A stretch of 64,000 bases of DNA, taken from positions 62,001 through 126,000 of the forward strand of contig CAMTIM010000036.1 of the NCBI GenBank assembly GCA_947072565.1, given 5' to 3'. How positions within the stretch are numbered: the stretch's first letter is position 1; every line of letters begins with the position of its first letter. This DNA comes from an uncultured Peptostreptococcaceae bacterium (GTDB taxonomy: Bacteria > Bacillota > Clostridia > Peptostreptococcales > Peptostreptococcaceae). The notes beneath the pieces are model-generated. The model did not search any database, was not told where the DNA came from, and was given only the letters and a program-made list of their open reading frames with translations. Positions 37,835 through 46,339 of this stretch are shown here, piece after piece. The position numbers and the translations under genes are program-made.

Positions 37835-39430
37835 ATGACATTATTAGTTTTCGGGCATAAGAATCCAGATACAGATTCAATATGCTCTTCAATTTCACTT
37901 GCTCATCTAAAAAATCAATTAGGTGAAAATGCAATACCTTACGCTTTAGGAGATATAAGAAAAGAGGCTCAGTATGCGCTTGACTACTTTAAAGTTGATG
38001 CACCTCAAATATTAAAAGATGTTAAAATTCAAGTTAAAGATTTAGGATACGATAAAGTTGAAGCTTTAACAGCTAATGCTTCTATATTAGAGGCTTACAA
38101 CCTTATGGAAAGCATGCAAGTAAAAACATTACCTATAGTATCTGAAGACAATACATTTGTAGGAATAATTACTATGCAAGAAATAGCTAAGAGCCTTCTT
38201 CACCAACATTTCAATACTATTCATACATCTATATCTAATATATGCAAAAACCTTGATGGTTCAGTACTTGTAAATTGCAATGATGATATAAAAGGTAGAG
38301 TAGTAACTTTATCATTCGGTATGGATAGCGTTATGGAAATACTTAATGAAGGAGATATAGCTATAGTTGGAGATAGATATGACATAATAGAATATGCTAT
38401 AGATACTAAAGTTAAGCTTTTAGTTTTAACTGGAGACACTAATATAAGTGAAGACTTATTAACTGTTGCTAAGCAAAATGGAGTTTCTATAATTTCTGTT
38501 AAATTAGATACTTATAAAGCTTCTAATATAATAAACCAATGTAACTACATAAGTAATTTAGTTGCTACAGATAATTTAGTTACTTTCAACGAAAATGATT
38601 ATGCTGATGATATTAAAGAATCTATGTTAAGCACAAACTTTAGAGCTTATCCTGTTGTAGACAGCAATAATAAATTCTTAGGATTAGTTTCTAGAATACA
38701 TCTTTTAAACCCAACTAAGAAAAATGTTGTTTTAGTTGATCACAATGAGTATGCTCAAAGTGCAGATGGTATAGAACAAGCTAATATAGTTGAAATAGTT
38801 GACCATCATAAAATAGGTGGTATAGCTACTGACTTACCTATATCATTTAGAGTTGTGCCTGTTGGATGTAGTTGTACTGTAATATACCAAATGTACAAAG
38901 AAAACAATATTGAAGTACCTTATCATATAGCTGGTCTTTTATTATCTGCTATATTATCAGATACATTATTATTTAAATCTCCAACTACTACAAACATGGA
39001 TAAAATAGCTTGTGAAGAATTAAGTAAAATAGCTAAAGTTGATATGGAAAGCTATGCTATGGAAATGTTTAAAACTGGTACATCTTTAGATGAATACAGT
39101 ATAGAAGAAATAGTTAATATGGACTTTAAAGAATTTAATATGAGCTCAAAGAGAGTTGGTATAGGACAAGTATTTACTCTAGATATAGATTCTATATTTG
39201 CTAAAAAAGACGAATTCTTAGCTTATATAAATTCTACTGACTATGATATGTTAATCCTTGCTATAACAGATATAATCAAAGAAGGTTCTTACTTAATATA
39301 CAAAGCTGACGATAAATTAGTAGCTGATGCATTTAATGTAGATGCAGCACAAGGCGTATTTGCTGAAGGTGTTGTTTCTAGAAAGAAACAATTAGTTCCT
39401 AATTTAACTACTGCTATTAAAAATATGTAA
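37835..39430 (+). CDS. CBS/DRTGG-containing manganese-dependent inorganic pyrophosphatase
   Basis: Family II pyrophosphatase (DHH/DHHA2) of 531 residues with a regulatory insert. N-terminal motifs GHKNPDTDSI (metal ligands) and later IVDHHKIGG mark the catalytic DHH part; the insert at about 70-290 contains a CBS motif (VKTLPIVSEDNTFVGIITM), a DRTGG-like stretch (AIVGDRYDIIEYAI) and a second CBS motif (FRAYPVVDSNNKFLGLVSR). In such enzymes AMP/ADP inhibit and ATP or diadenosine polyphosphates activate. Cytoplasmic. Ribosome site AAAGGAG. Monocistronic, with a terminator downstream. Confidence 0.93.
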   Translation: MTLLVFGHKNPDTDSICSSISLAHLKNQLGENAIPYALGDIRKEAQYALDYFKVDAPQILKDVKIQVKDLGYDKVEALTANASILEAYNLMESMQVKTLPIVSEDNTFVGIITMQEIAKSLLHQHFNTIHTSISNICKNLDGSVLVNCNDDIKGRVVTLSFGMDSVMEILNEGDIAIVGDRYDIIEYAIDTKVKLLVLTGDTNISEDLLTVAKQNGVSIISVKLDTYKASNIINQCNYISNLVATDNLVTFNENDYADDIKESMLSTNFRAYPVVDSNNKFLGLVSRIHLLNPTKKNVVLVDHNEYAQSADGIEQANIVEIVDHHKIGGIATDLPISFRVVPVGCSCTVIYQMYKENNIEVPYHIAGLLLSAILSDTLLFKSPTTTNMDKIACEELSKIAKVDMESYAMEMFKTGTSLDEYSIEEIVNMDFKEFNMSSKRVGIGQVFTLDIDSIFAKKDEFLAYINSTDYDMLILAITDIIKEGSYLIYKADDKLVADAFNVDAAQGVFAEGVVSRKKQLVPNLTTAIKNM

Positions 39431-39447
39431 TTATATTTATACTAAAA

Positions 39448-39477
39448 TAGAGGAACATATAGTTCCTCTATTTTTAA
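39448..39477. terminator. Terminator after the pyrophosphatase gene
   Basis: TAGAGGAACTATATG-type stem AGAGGAAC / GTTCCTCT followed by ATTTTT on the plus strand; shared with the convergent pse operon. Confidence 0.8.
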
Positions 39478-39902
39478 TTCCATAAAAACTTAATAATATC
39501 ACCACTATCATATTGTTTATAATTAGCTTTTTGAAAAGCTCTTATTGAAGCAATATTTTCTTTTTTCACAGTACCTGTTAATTTTAATTTTGGAAGTTTA
39601 TTTTTTATTTCATTTAGTGCAAATTCACCTATCCCCATTTTTCTATATCTATGATCTATACTATAATTTATTGTACCTATGTTATTATCTATATCTATTC
39701 TTATTTGACCTACTTCTATGTCATCTTTTACTATTATAAACATCTTACAATTCTTACTTTCTATTTTAGAATTAAACCACTTTATATGACTATCTAAGTC
39801 AACTATACTTGTGTTTAAAGAATTTTTTCTAACAACCTCATCATTTACCCAACTAAATAATAAATCACAATCATCTTTATTCGCATCTCTTAAACTTATC
39901 AT
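39474..39902 (-). CDS. GNAT acetyltransferase, probable PseH-type
   Basis: 142 residues with the GNAT acetyl-CoA pattern (HRYRKMGIGEFALNEI, then ENIASIRAFQKANY). Its place directly after the pseI-like gene and its RimJ/RimL-like start (ISLRDANKDDCDLLFSWVND) suggest the PseH role: N-acetylation of a 4-amino sugar nucleotide on the way to pseudaminic or a related acid. Last gene of the four-gene operon; 3 bases from the upstream stop. Confidence 0.75.
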   Translation of the reverse strand: MISLRDANKDDCDLLFSWVNDEVVRKNSLNTSIVDLDSHIKWFNSKIESKNCKMFIIVKDDIEVGQIRIDIDNNIGTINYSIDHRYRKMGIGEFALNEIKNKLPKLKLTGTVKKENIASIRAFQKANYKQYDSGDIIKFLWN

Positions 39903-39905
39903 TAC

Positions 39906-40964
39906 TTATCTATCACCCTCTTTTATATTTATTAAATCAAAACTTAAAGGTGTTCCTCTTTTAACACTACAGTTTACTGTTTTACCTATTATTTGATTGT
40001 AGTATTTAGGATGTAGCCCAAATCCAGGTCTTATAGATTTTATATTCTCACTTGTAAATGTATCTCCTACTTTCATATCTTCTACTATAAATAATGACCT
40101 TGATAATTCTCTATTTTTAATTTTCTTTTCATCTAACTCATAATCTACCTTACCAATAGCTTTTTCTATTTTTCTAACTCCCTCTACCATCTCTCTAAAC
40201 TGATTAGGTTCTAATGAAAATAACGAATCAGGTCCTCCTATATCTCTATCTAAAATAAAATGCTTTTCAATTACCTTAGCACCTAAAGCTATTGCAGCCA
40301 AAGAAACTTCTATATCTATACTATGATCTGATAACCCAACTATCACATTAAATTTTTCTTTTAGATCTGCTATTGTTTTTAAATTTGAATCTTCTAGCTT
40401 AGCTGGGTATGATGATGTGCACTTTAATAAAACTATATTATTATTGTTCATTCTTCTACATGCATTTACAGCTTCCTGTATATCATCTATAGTTGCTATC
40501 CCCGTAGATATAATTACAGGTCTTTGTTTTGACGCTATATACTCTATTAAAGGTATATCAGTAATTTCAAAAGAAGCTATCTTGTATGCAGGAACATTCA
40601 TAGTTTCTAAGAAATCTACTGCACTTTTATCAAATGGCGTTGAAAAAAATACTAATCCAATATTATTTGCATACTCTTTTAATTCCATCTGCCACTCCCA
40701 AGGTGTATAAGCTTCTTTATATAAATCATATAAATACCTTCCATCCCATATAGTACCTTGATTTATTTTGAAATACTCATTATCACAATCTATTGTCATA
40801 GTATCAGGCGTATAGGTCTGTATCTTTATAGCATCTGCACCACTTTCTTTAGCAGCTTTTATAGTGCGCTTAGCTATATTTATATCATTTCCATGATTGG
40901 CTGATAGTTCTGCTATTATAAAACATCTATTATATTCATTTAACTTTATATTATCAATATTCAT
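39906..40964 (-). CDS. Nonulosonic acid synthase (PseI/NeuB/SpsE family)
   Basis: Condenses a six-carbon amino sugar with phosphoenolpyruvate to a nine-carbon acid. 352 residues: TIM-barrel NeuB domain (about 1-280; FIIAELSANHGND, KIQTYTPDTM, GLSDHS, EKHFILDRDIGGPDSLFSLE) and C-terminal SAF/antifreeze-like domain (about 290-348; RSLFIVEDMKVGD...RPGFGLHPKYY). PDSLFS rather than the sialic acid synthase version favours the PseI group. Start set at MNIDNIKLN with GGAGGG 5 bases upstream. Also similar to B. subtilis SpsE, a spore-coat polysaccharide gene. Confidence 0.88.
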   Translation of the reverse strand: MNIDNIKLNEYNRCFIIAELSANHGNDINIAKRTIKAAKESGADAIKIQTYTPDTMTIDCDNEYFKINQGTIWDGRYLYDLYKEAYTPWEWQMELKEYANNIGLVFFSTPFDKSAVDFLETMNVPAYKIASFEITDIPLIEYIASKQRPVIISTGIATIDDIQEAVNACRRMNNNNIVLLKCTSSYPAKLEDSNLKTIADLKEKFNVIVGLSDHSIDIEVSLAAIALGAKVIEKHFILDRDIGGPDSLFSLEPNQFREMVEGVRKIEKAIGKVDYELDEKKIKNRELSRSLFIVEDMKVGDTFTSENIKSIRPGFGLHPKYYNQIIGKTVNCSVKRGTPLSFDLINIKEGDR

Positions 40965-40983
40965 ATATCCCTCCATGTAGTTA

Positions 40984-42003
40984 TTATTTAAGTTCAAAAT
41001 CACTTAATACTTCATCCACTATGTTTTTAATACCATCTCTAAATATCTGTTTTTTTGAAATACTATTCATTTCTATCCTTAAATCATAATTTTCAATTAA
41101 GCTGATTATCTCTTTTGATATCGTTTCTTTTGTAATATCAGAAAAATCCCCTAAAGATATTGCTATCCCTAGTTCGCTCATTTTAGAGCATATGTTAGCT
41201 TGATTTTTAGCTTGTTGTATTAGTATAGTTGGTATGCCTAGAGATGCTAATTCATATGAAGTTGATCCTGCTGCACATATAGCAATATCACACTTTAGCA
41301 TTATTTCTTTTAAATTTTTAGGATTCTTTATTAAATTTACTTTTAGATTATTTGAATATATATTTTCTAACTCACTTATATCGCTAAATGAGGGTCCTAT
41401 GATAACATTTAATTTTAAATTTAAATCTATTAATGATTCTATAACTATAGGAGTGAAATTATTTATATCAGAACCGCCCATTGTTATTAATATATTTTCT
41501 ACATTTTTTTTTATAATTTTATACTCATTATTGTTTCTAAATTCGTCTCTAAGTATAGTATATTTACTTCCTAATAATAACTTGGTATCTTTATAAATCA
41601 CATCATAATTTAAATCCTGTGCATATATATTTCCATTTATTATAATGTTGCTTGGGTATGCGCATATATTATTATCATCTATGCATATAAGCTTATCTAC
41701 ATTCATTCTTAGCTTTAATAAGTATTTATAATTAAGCCAATACGAATCTGTCATTATATAATCTATATTATATTTTTTTATTATACTTACTACTTCTTCA
41801 ATCTCATCATCTAAATCATCTGAATTTATAGTTACATTCTTTATCTTGTTATTTATCAAAATATCTTTTACACTTTTATCTTCTTTGGTTATAAATAAAA
41901 TATCAATACCTCTATTTTTAAATTCAGTTGCAATGGCAATGCATCTCATTATATGACCTATTCCTTTTGATTTGCTGCCATCAACTCTTATTCCAATAAT
42001 CAT
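40984..42003 (-). CDS. PseG-like UDP-sugar hydrolase (SpsG family)
   Basis: 339-residue GT-B-fold protein, N-terminal RVDGSKSKGIGHIMRC and C-terminal AICAAGSTSYELASLGIPTI, which are the hallmarks of PseG, the hydrolase that removes UDP from a diacetamido-trideoxy sugar. Homologous to SpsG of the spore-coat polysaccharide operon. Sits between the transferase-like and synthase genes of the operon. Confidence 0.85.
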   Translation of the reverse strand: MIIGIRVDGSKSKGIGHIMRCIAIATEFKNRGIDILFITKEDKSVKDILINNKIKNVTINSDDLDDEIEEVVSIIKKYNIDYIMTDSYWLNYKYLLKLRMNVDKLICIDDNNICAYPSNIIINGNIYAQDLNYDVIYKDTKLLLGSKYTILRDEFRNNNEYKIIKKNVENILITMGGSDINNFTPIVIESLIDLNLKLNVIIGPSFSDISELENIYSNNLKVNLIKNPKNLKEIMLKCDIAICAAGSTSYELASLGIPTILIQQAKNQANICSKMSELGIAISLGDFSDITKETISKEIISLIENYDLRIEMNSISKKQIFRDGIKNIVDEVLSDFELK

Positions 42004-42023
42004 TTTTCACCTACTCTTAGTTT

Positions 42024-42758
42024 TTACTTAATAGATTTTTGTTTAATGTTGCTATTTATATTGACTAAAGTATTATTGCTCTCTAATAACTTTATTATTT
42101 CACTCATATAAAAATTATGCTCTCCTTTGTATAATTCTTTGTATATAGCTTCTATTAATTCAAAGTCTTCTTTTGTATCTACTGTAATTCTATATTTTGA
42201 ATAATCTTCTATATTTTTATAATTAAATGTAAATTTACTTTTTTCATATATGTATGGAGTAACATGTTCTCGTTGATATTTTTCTTTTGCATTGTAAAAT
42301 GCATCTTCTAATAAATTAAATGAAAATACCTCGGTATCTAATCCTCTTGGGTAAGTTCTTTCTATAGCATTAGTCACTACTTCATAGTCATTTTCTATAT
42401 AAAACTTTACCAATTCATCTATTACCACAGGGTCTATAAGAGGGCAATCTGAAGTTATTCTAATTATTATATCTGCCCCATATTTTTTTGCACTATAATA
42501 ATATCTTGATAAAACATCCTCTTCACTTCCTCTAAAATTTTTCACCCTTAGCCTCTTGCACTCTTTAATTATTTCATCATCTCTTTTTAAATCTGTAGTA
42601 GCTACTATTATTTCATCTATATATTTAGACTTAGACACTCTTTCTATAACATGATTTAAAATAGTTTTGCCCTGTATATTCTTTAGTACCTTATTAGGCA
42701 ACCTTGTTGAACCAACTCTAGCTTGTATTATAGCTATTACTTTTTTCACATATATCAT
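42024..42758 (-). CDS. PseF/SpsF-like cytidylyltransferase
   Basis: 244-residue nucleotidyltransferase: IIQARVGSTRLPNKVL (nucleotide-binding), then RITSDCPLIDPVVID. It would activate the nine-carbon acid as CMP-sugar; similar to SpsF. First gene of the pseF-pseG-pseI-pseH-like operon. AAGAAGG lies only 3 bases before the ATG at 42758 and 12 before a GTG at 42749, so the start is slightly uncertain. Its ribosome site and start codon lie inside the 50-bp direct repeat that flanks the agr island. Genes for the first steps (pseB, pseC) are not in the window. Confidence 0.82.
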   Translation of the reverse strand: MIYVKKVIAIIQARVGSTRLPNKVLKNIQGKTILNHVIERVSKSKYIDEIIVATTDLKRDDEIIKECKRLRVKNFRGSEEDVLSRYYYSAKKYGADIIIRITSDCPLIDPVVIDELVKFYIENDYEVVTNAIERTYPRGLDTEVFSFNLLEDAFYNAKEKYQREHVTPYIYEKSKFTFNYKNIEDYSKYRITVDTKEDFELIEAIYKELYKGEHNFYMSEIIKLLESNNTLVNINSNIKQKSIK

Positions 42759-42804
42759 CTACCTTCTTTTTTATAATAAATAGATCTAATATATTATTTA
42801 TATG
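42755..42804. repeat. Island-flanking direct repeat, copy 1
   Basis: 42760-42804 is identical over 45 bp to 55725-55769; including 5 more bases on the left (one mismatch) the match is 50 bp. A further 8-base match (ATAGTTAT) follows with a one-base offset. Contains TAATAAATAGATCTAATATA. On the minus strand it holds the pseF ribosome site and start codon. Confidence 0.9.
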
Positions 42805-42832
42805 AAAAATAGTTATTTATTGTTACAACTAA
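42798..42832 (-). promoter_or_regulatory. Candidate mother-cell sigma promoter of the pse-like operon
   Basis: Minus strand ACA, 16 bases, CATATAAATA: same spacing and -35 as the sleC candidate, though the -10 fits SigK/SigE less well. Would link the sugar operon to sporulation. The -35 lies outside the direct repeat and is absent at copy 2. Confidence 0.3.
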
Positions 42833-42868
42833 AGAGGAGCTAAATAATTATTTTATTTAGCTCCTCTC
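42831..42868. terminator. Inverted repeat at the distal end of the island
   Basis: AGAGGAGCTAAATAA / TTATTTAGCTCCTCT, 15-bp perfect stem. T-tract is poor on both strands; it may end the island transcript or insulate pseF. Confidence 0.55.
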
Positions 42869-42927
42869 AAAACACCATACATTCATAAAACGTTGGATTA
42901 TTAAGTTACATACACTTTTATTTAGAT

Positions 42928-43062
42928 TTATTCTAACGTTTTTATCTGTTCTATAAAATCTTCATTTTGTATTTGTTTTAAAGTCTTTACTGTTGTTATC
43001 ATAGTTATAGCTGTTAAGAATGCTATAATTAGAAGAATTGCCCCTATAAATTTTAACAACAA
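42928..43062 (-). pseudogene. 3' remnant of an FtsX-type permease gene
   Basis: The last about 43 codons of a permease gene without its front: translated it reads LKFIGAILLIIAFLTAITM and ends DFIEQIKTLE-stop, nearly the same as the C-terminus of the intact permease at 46340 (LKFIGATIIITVFLTAITM ... DFIEQIKTLQ). About 85 percent identical at DNA level by eye. Preceded by an in-frame TAG. A duplication or recombination scar at the end of the operon. Confidence 0.88.
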
Positions 43063-43063
43063 C

Positions 43064-43104
43064 TAAAGAACTACACAAACCTATAATTAGGTGTGTAGTT
43101 CTTT
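43064..43104. terminator. Terminator after the helical unknown gene
   Basis: AAAGAACTACACA / TGTGTAGTTCTTT, 13-bp perfect stem with a 15-base loop, T-rich flanks; ends the peptide operon. Confidence 0.8.
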
Positions 43105-43157
43105 CATTATTTAATTGGTAATTTTAAAGTTTATCATATGTTTTTTCTAGTCATACT

Positions 43158-43586
43158 TTAATTTAACTTTAAAAATTCTTTTATTCTATGTAAATCTTTT
43201 CTTACTTTATCTGGGATCTCATGTTTGGTTATGCTTTTTTCAATTAAATTAATTTCAGTATAATTACTTTCAACATACTCTACAGTCCAACTAAGTGTCT
43301 CAAGTATCTTGTTATATTCTTCATAATCATATATAGTATATAATTCATTTAATTTCATATGTGACATTGCTATTTGCTTCTCTAACCCAACCTTAAGAGA
43401 GTGTATATATATTTGTAGCTTACTAAAATATTCATATTTTTCACTTTCAGTGTATATTTCATCAAAGTTATAATTATTTACTAATCCATCTATAAACTCA
43501 TCTTTTAAACTTTTTAAAACTTCTTCACTCTGTAAACTATCAAACATTCTGTTCAATTCACTTCTTAGACTATTTATTTTTATCAT
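43158..43586 (-). CDS. Helical unknown protein at the end of the peptide operon
   Basis: 142 residues, not recognised. Predicted almost entirely helical and charged (KSLKDEFIDGLVNNYNFDEI; YIHSLKVGLEKQIAMSHMKL), no Cys, no signal peptide or membrane segment. Eighteen bases after the exporter gene and followed by a strong terminator, so it is the last gene of the operon. In such a position an immunity or accessory role is possible, but nothing in the sequence shows it. Confidence 0.7.
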   Translation of the reverse strand: MIKINSLRSELNRMFDSLQSEEVLKSLKDEFIDGLVNNYNFDEIYTESEKYEYFSKLQIYIHSLKVGLEKQIAMSHMKLNELYTIYDYEEYNKILETLSWTVEYVESNYTEINLIEKSITKHEIPDKVRKDLHRIKEFLKLN

Positions 43587-43604
43587 CTCTTTCTAAAAAT
43601 ATAT

Positions 43605-45359
43605 TTAAGCAAATTCTACTTCTGAACTTTGTTCATTTAATAAGTTGTAATAAACACTTTCATTTAATACAAGCTGTTCATGAGAACCCTCTTCAACTAT
43701 TTTACCTTTGTCAAGAACGTATATTTTATCTGCATCTTTTATAGTACATAGCCTATGTGCTATAACTATTACAGTCTTATCTTCTAAAAACTCACTTATA
43801 TTTTCTAATATAACTCTTTGAGATATATTATCTAGAGCTGAGGTTGCTTCATCAAATATTATAATTTTTGAATTACATAATAATGCTCTTGCAATTGCTA
43901 TTCTTTGTTTTTGTCCACCTGATAACTTTACTCCCTTTTCCCCAACAACAGTATCAAATCCACTTGAAAGGCTATTTACAAGTTCATATATACCAACACT
44001 TTTGCATATCTTAGCTAAATAGTCGTCACTTATATTTTTATTATTTAATACTAAATTATTAGCTATTGTATCGTCAAATAGCAATGCATCTTGAGTTATT
44101 ATAGATATATTTTTTCTGATATTTTTAAGATTGTAGTTTTTAATAGATAACCCATCTACTAGAACATCTCCGTAATTAACATCCCACAATCTAAAAAGTA
44201 ATTTAGCTATTGTAGATTTGCCACATCCACTTGATCCAACTAATGCTGTAATTTCTCCATTTTCAAATTTCATGTTTATATTATCTATAATATTACATTC
44301 ATCTTCATATGAGAAAGTCACATTATTGAAGTGTATATCACCATTAAAGCTATCTAAACATCTAACTCCATTGTTATTATTAGATATTGTTATAGGCTCA
44401 TCTAACACAGTAAATATACGATTTACAGAGGTTTTTGCTTGTTGTATGCGAACATTAGATCTTATAATGTTCATACACGGGCTAATAAGCATACCCGTAT
44501 ATTGTTGAAATGCAATAAGTTCCCCAAAACTCATAGATCCCTTTATTATTTTATATCCTCCATATCCATAAATAGCTACAGTTATAAAGCTACTTAATAT
44601 CCTTCCAGTTGCCATACTCGTAGAAAATGTCATATCTAATCCTATACTCTTTTTAAACATCTGTCTTTCTTTATATAAATATTTTTTAAAAAATTTAAAA
44701 CTAGCTTTAGATATCACAACATCCATTATATTAGAAATGTACTCTTGATTTATATTAGAAATATCTCCAGAATTATCTCTTATATCTTCATTTTTTGATG
44801 CTATTAACTTAGTAAATTTAGATTGACTGAATAAAATAATTGCTTGAATTATAACAATAATGATTAATAAATCATATTGCATTTTCATTAAGAAAAATAA
44901 AGCAATTACAGCTGTAAAAAAATCTACAATTAGTGAGAACAGTAAATCAGCTCCTAAGCTTTCTACGATATACATATCATTATCCATTATATTTAATATA
45001 TTTCCTGTTTTTATATTAGTATAATAATCACCTGATAATTTAGATAAATGCCTTACTAATTTTGTTTTAAATGTTATAGACACCCTATTTTTCATTTTAG
45101 AGTAAATATACTCTAAGGCTACAGACAATAAACTAGTTATCAAGTTTGTTCCTATATACAATAATGTTAGATTTAATAATAACTTAACATTGCCAAGCTT
45201 TATAGCATCATCTAATATCATTTTTGTTATCTGTGGCATAAATAATCCGATAATCGATGTACCAATCATCATCATAAACGCTAATATAGATATATATTTG
45301 TTTTTCTTAAATGCTATTTTTAAAAATCGTATTAAATTATTGTTTTTCATTTTTTTCAT
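43605..45359 (-). CDS. ABC exporter (fused membrane and ATPase domains)
   Basis: 584-residue half-transporter: six membrane segments (about 18-310), Walker A VGSSGCGKST (about 380), signature KLSGGQKQRIAIARALL (about 483), Walker B IIIFDEATSALD and H-loop IAHRLCTIKDAD. There is no N-terminal C39 peptidase domain, so leader removal must be done by another protein, for which the neighbouring subtilisin-like protease is the obvious candidate. Likely exports the modified peptide. Its first 23 bases overlap the protease gene, so the two are translationally coupled. MsbA/LanT-like families cannot be separated by motif. Confidence 0.9.
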   Translation of the reverse strand: MKKMKNNNLIRFLKIAFKKNKYISILAFMMMIGTSIIGLFMPQITKMILDDAIKLGNVKLLLNLTLLYIGTNLITSLLSVALEYIYSKMKNRVSITFKTKLVRHLSKLSGDYYTNIKTGNILNIMDNDMYIVESLGADLLFSLIVDFFTAVIALFFLMKMQYDLLIIIVIIQAIILFSQSKFTKLIASKNEDIRDNSGDISNINQEYISNIMDVVISKASFKFFKKYLYKERQMFKKSIGLDMTFSTSMATGRILSSFITVAIYGYGGYKIIKGSMSFGELIAFQQYTGMLISPCMNIIRSNVRIQQAKTSVNRIFTVLDEPITISNNNNGVRCLDSFNGDIHFNNVTFSYEDECNIIDNINMKFENGEITALVGSSGCGKSTIAKLLFRLWDVNYGDVLVDGLSIKNYNLKNIRKNISIITQDALLFDDTIANNLVLNNKNISDDYLAKICKSVGIYELVNSLSSGFDTVVGEKGVKLSGGQKQRIAIARALLCNSKIIIFDEATSALDNISQRVILENISEFLEDKTVIVIAHRLCTIKDADKIYVLDKGKIVEEGSHEQLVLNESVYYNLLNEQSSEVEFA

Positions 45360-46320
45360 CCTTAAAAATTAAATTATACAAAGAATATATAGATATCAAG
45401 TTTTCATGTGTAACACCACTATAGTCTATACTTTTATTAGTTTTACTTTCCACGTATCTTAAAAATTCATATGTATTATCTATTCCAACTAAATTATATA
45501 CAGGCATCATCCCTATGTCTTGAGTCTTTTGTTTTGAAAATTTTACAATTAAATCTATTAACATCTTAAGTTTATAATAATCGTATTTTTTGTTATTAGG
45601 CTCTATGTCTAAAGATCTGTCTGGATTCATATCATCTATAGACCATACTGTTTTATCTGCATTTTTACTTATAATCTCTATTAACTCTTTATTTTCAATT
45701 TCATTGTTATCTTTAATTAATTTTGATAATAATCCACAAAAATAAGCTGCACAGTAACTATTACCTCCAAATAATTTGTAATTTTTATTTATACTTGGTA
45801 AAAGTCTATAATTTGCTTCACATATACATTGAATATCTAAACTTTTATTGAACCAATATTTATCTATACTTGCACAACATCTTTGTACACCTATTACACC
45901 ATCCATATAACTAGGGTAACTAACTTTATTGCTATTATCTGAAGAACAAACTAATAGCTTATTTTTCTCATTAGCATAATCAATAACCTTTTTAAAATCA
46001 GCTAAGTATTTATCTTGAAACGTTGAACAACTTAGTGAAATAAATTTTACATCATCTATCTCTGAAGCATATTCTATTGATTCAATAAGTTTTTTTACAC
46101 TAGACTGTGAATTTTCATTTAACGTCTTGATAACATTTATATTAGCATCTGGATTTATCCTAAGAATCTCAGCGGCACAAGATGTTCCATGTCCATTGTA
46201 ATCCTTTATACTATCTATAGTAGTTTTGTATGTATTTATATTTAAACCTTTTATATTTTTATTTTTAAATTCTTTAAAATCAATGTCAATTCCACTATCT
46301 ATAACTGCAATTGAAATCAC
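45337..46320 (-). CDS. Cytoplasmic subtilisin-like (S8) protease of the peptide cluster
   Basis: 327 residues, no signal peptide. Catalytic triad Asp8 (IAVIDSGID), His44 (NGHGTSCAA) and Ser188 (GGNSYCAAYFCG, replacing the usual GTSMAAP). The protein starts directly with the catalytic Asp motif, so it has no pro-domain. C-terminal about 90 residues are helical and unfamiliar. Cytoplasmic S8 proteases act as leader peptidases in lanthipeptide and other peptide clusters; here it is wedged between the FtsX permease and the exporter, whose gene it overlaps. Many Cys (about 11) for a subtilisin. Confidence 0.85.
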   Translation of the reverse strand: MISIAVIDSGIDIDFKEFKNKNIKGLNINTYKTTIDSIKDYNGHGTSCAAEILRINPDANINVIKTLNENSQSSVKKLIESIEYASEIDDVKFISLSCSTFQDKYLADFKKVIDYANEKNKLLVCSSDNSNKVSYPSYMDGVIGVQRCCASIDKYWFNKSLDIQCICEANYRLLPSINKNYKLFGGNSYCAAYFCGLLSKLIKDNNEIENKELIEIISKNADKTVWSIDDMNPDRSLDIEPNNKKYDYYKLKMLIDLIVKFSKQKTQDIGMMPVYNLVGIDNTYEFLRYVESKTNKSIDYSGVTHENLISIYSLYNLIFKDEKNEKQ

Positions 46321-46339
46321 ATTTAAACCTCCTCGATTG

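Noticed and set aside
43605..45359. Exporter as a peptidase-containing bacteriocin transporter
   Set aside because: The protein begins directly with membrane segments; there is no N-terminal C39 Cys-protease domain.
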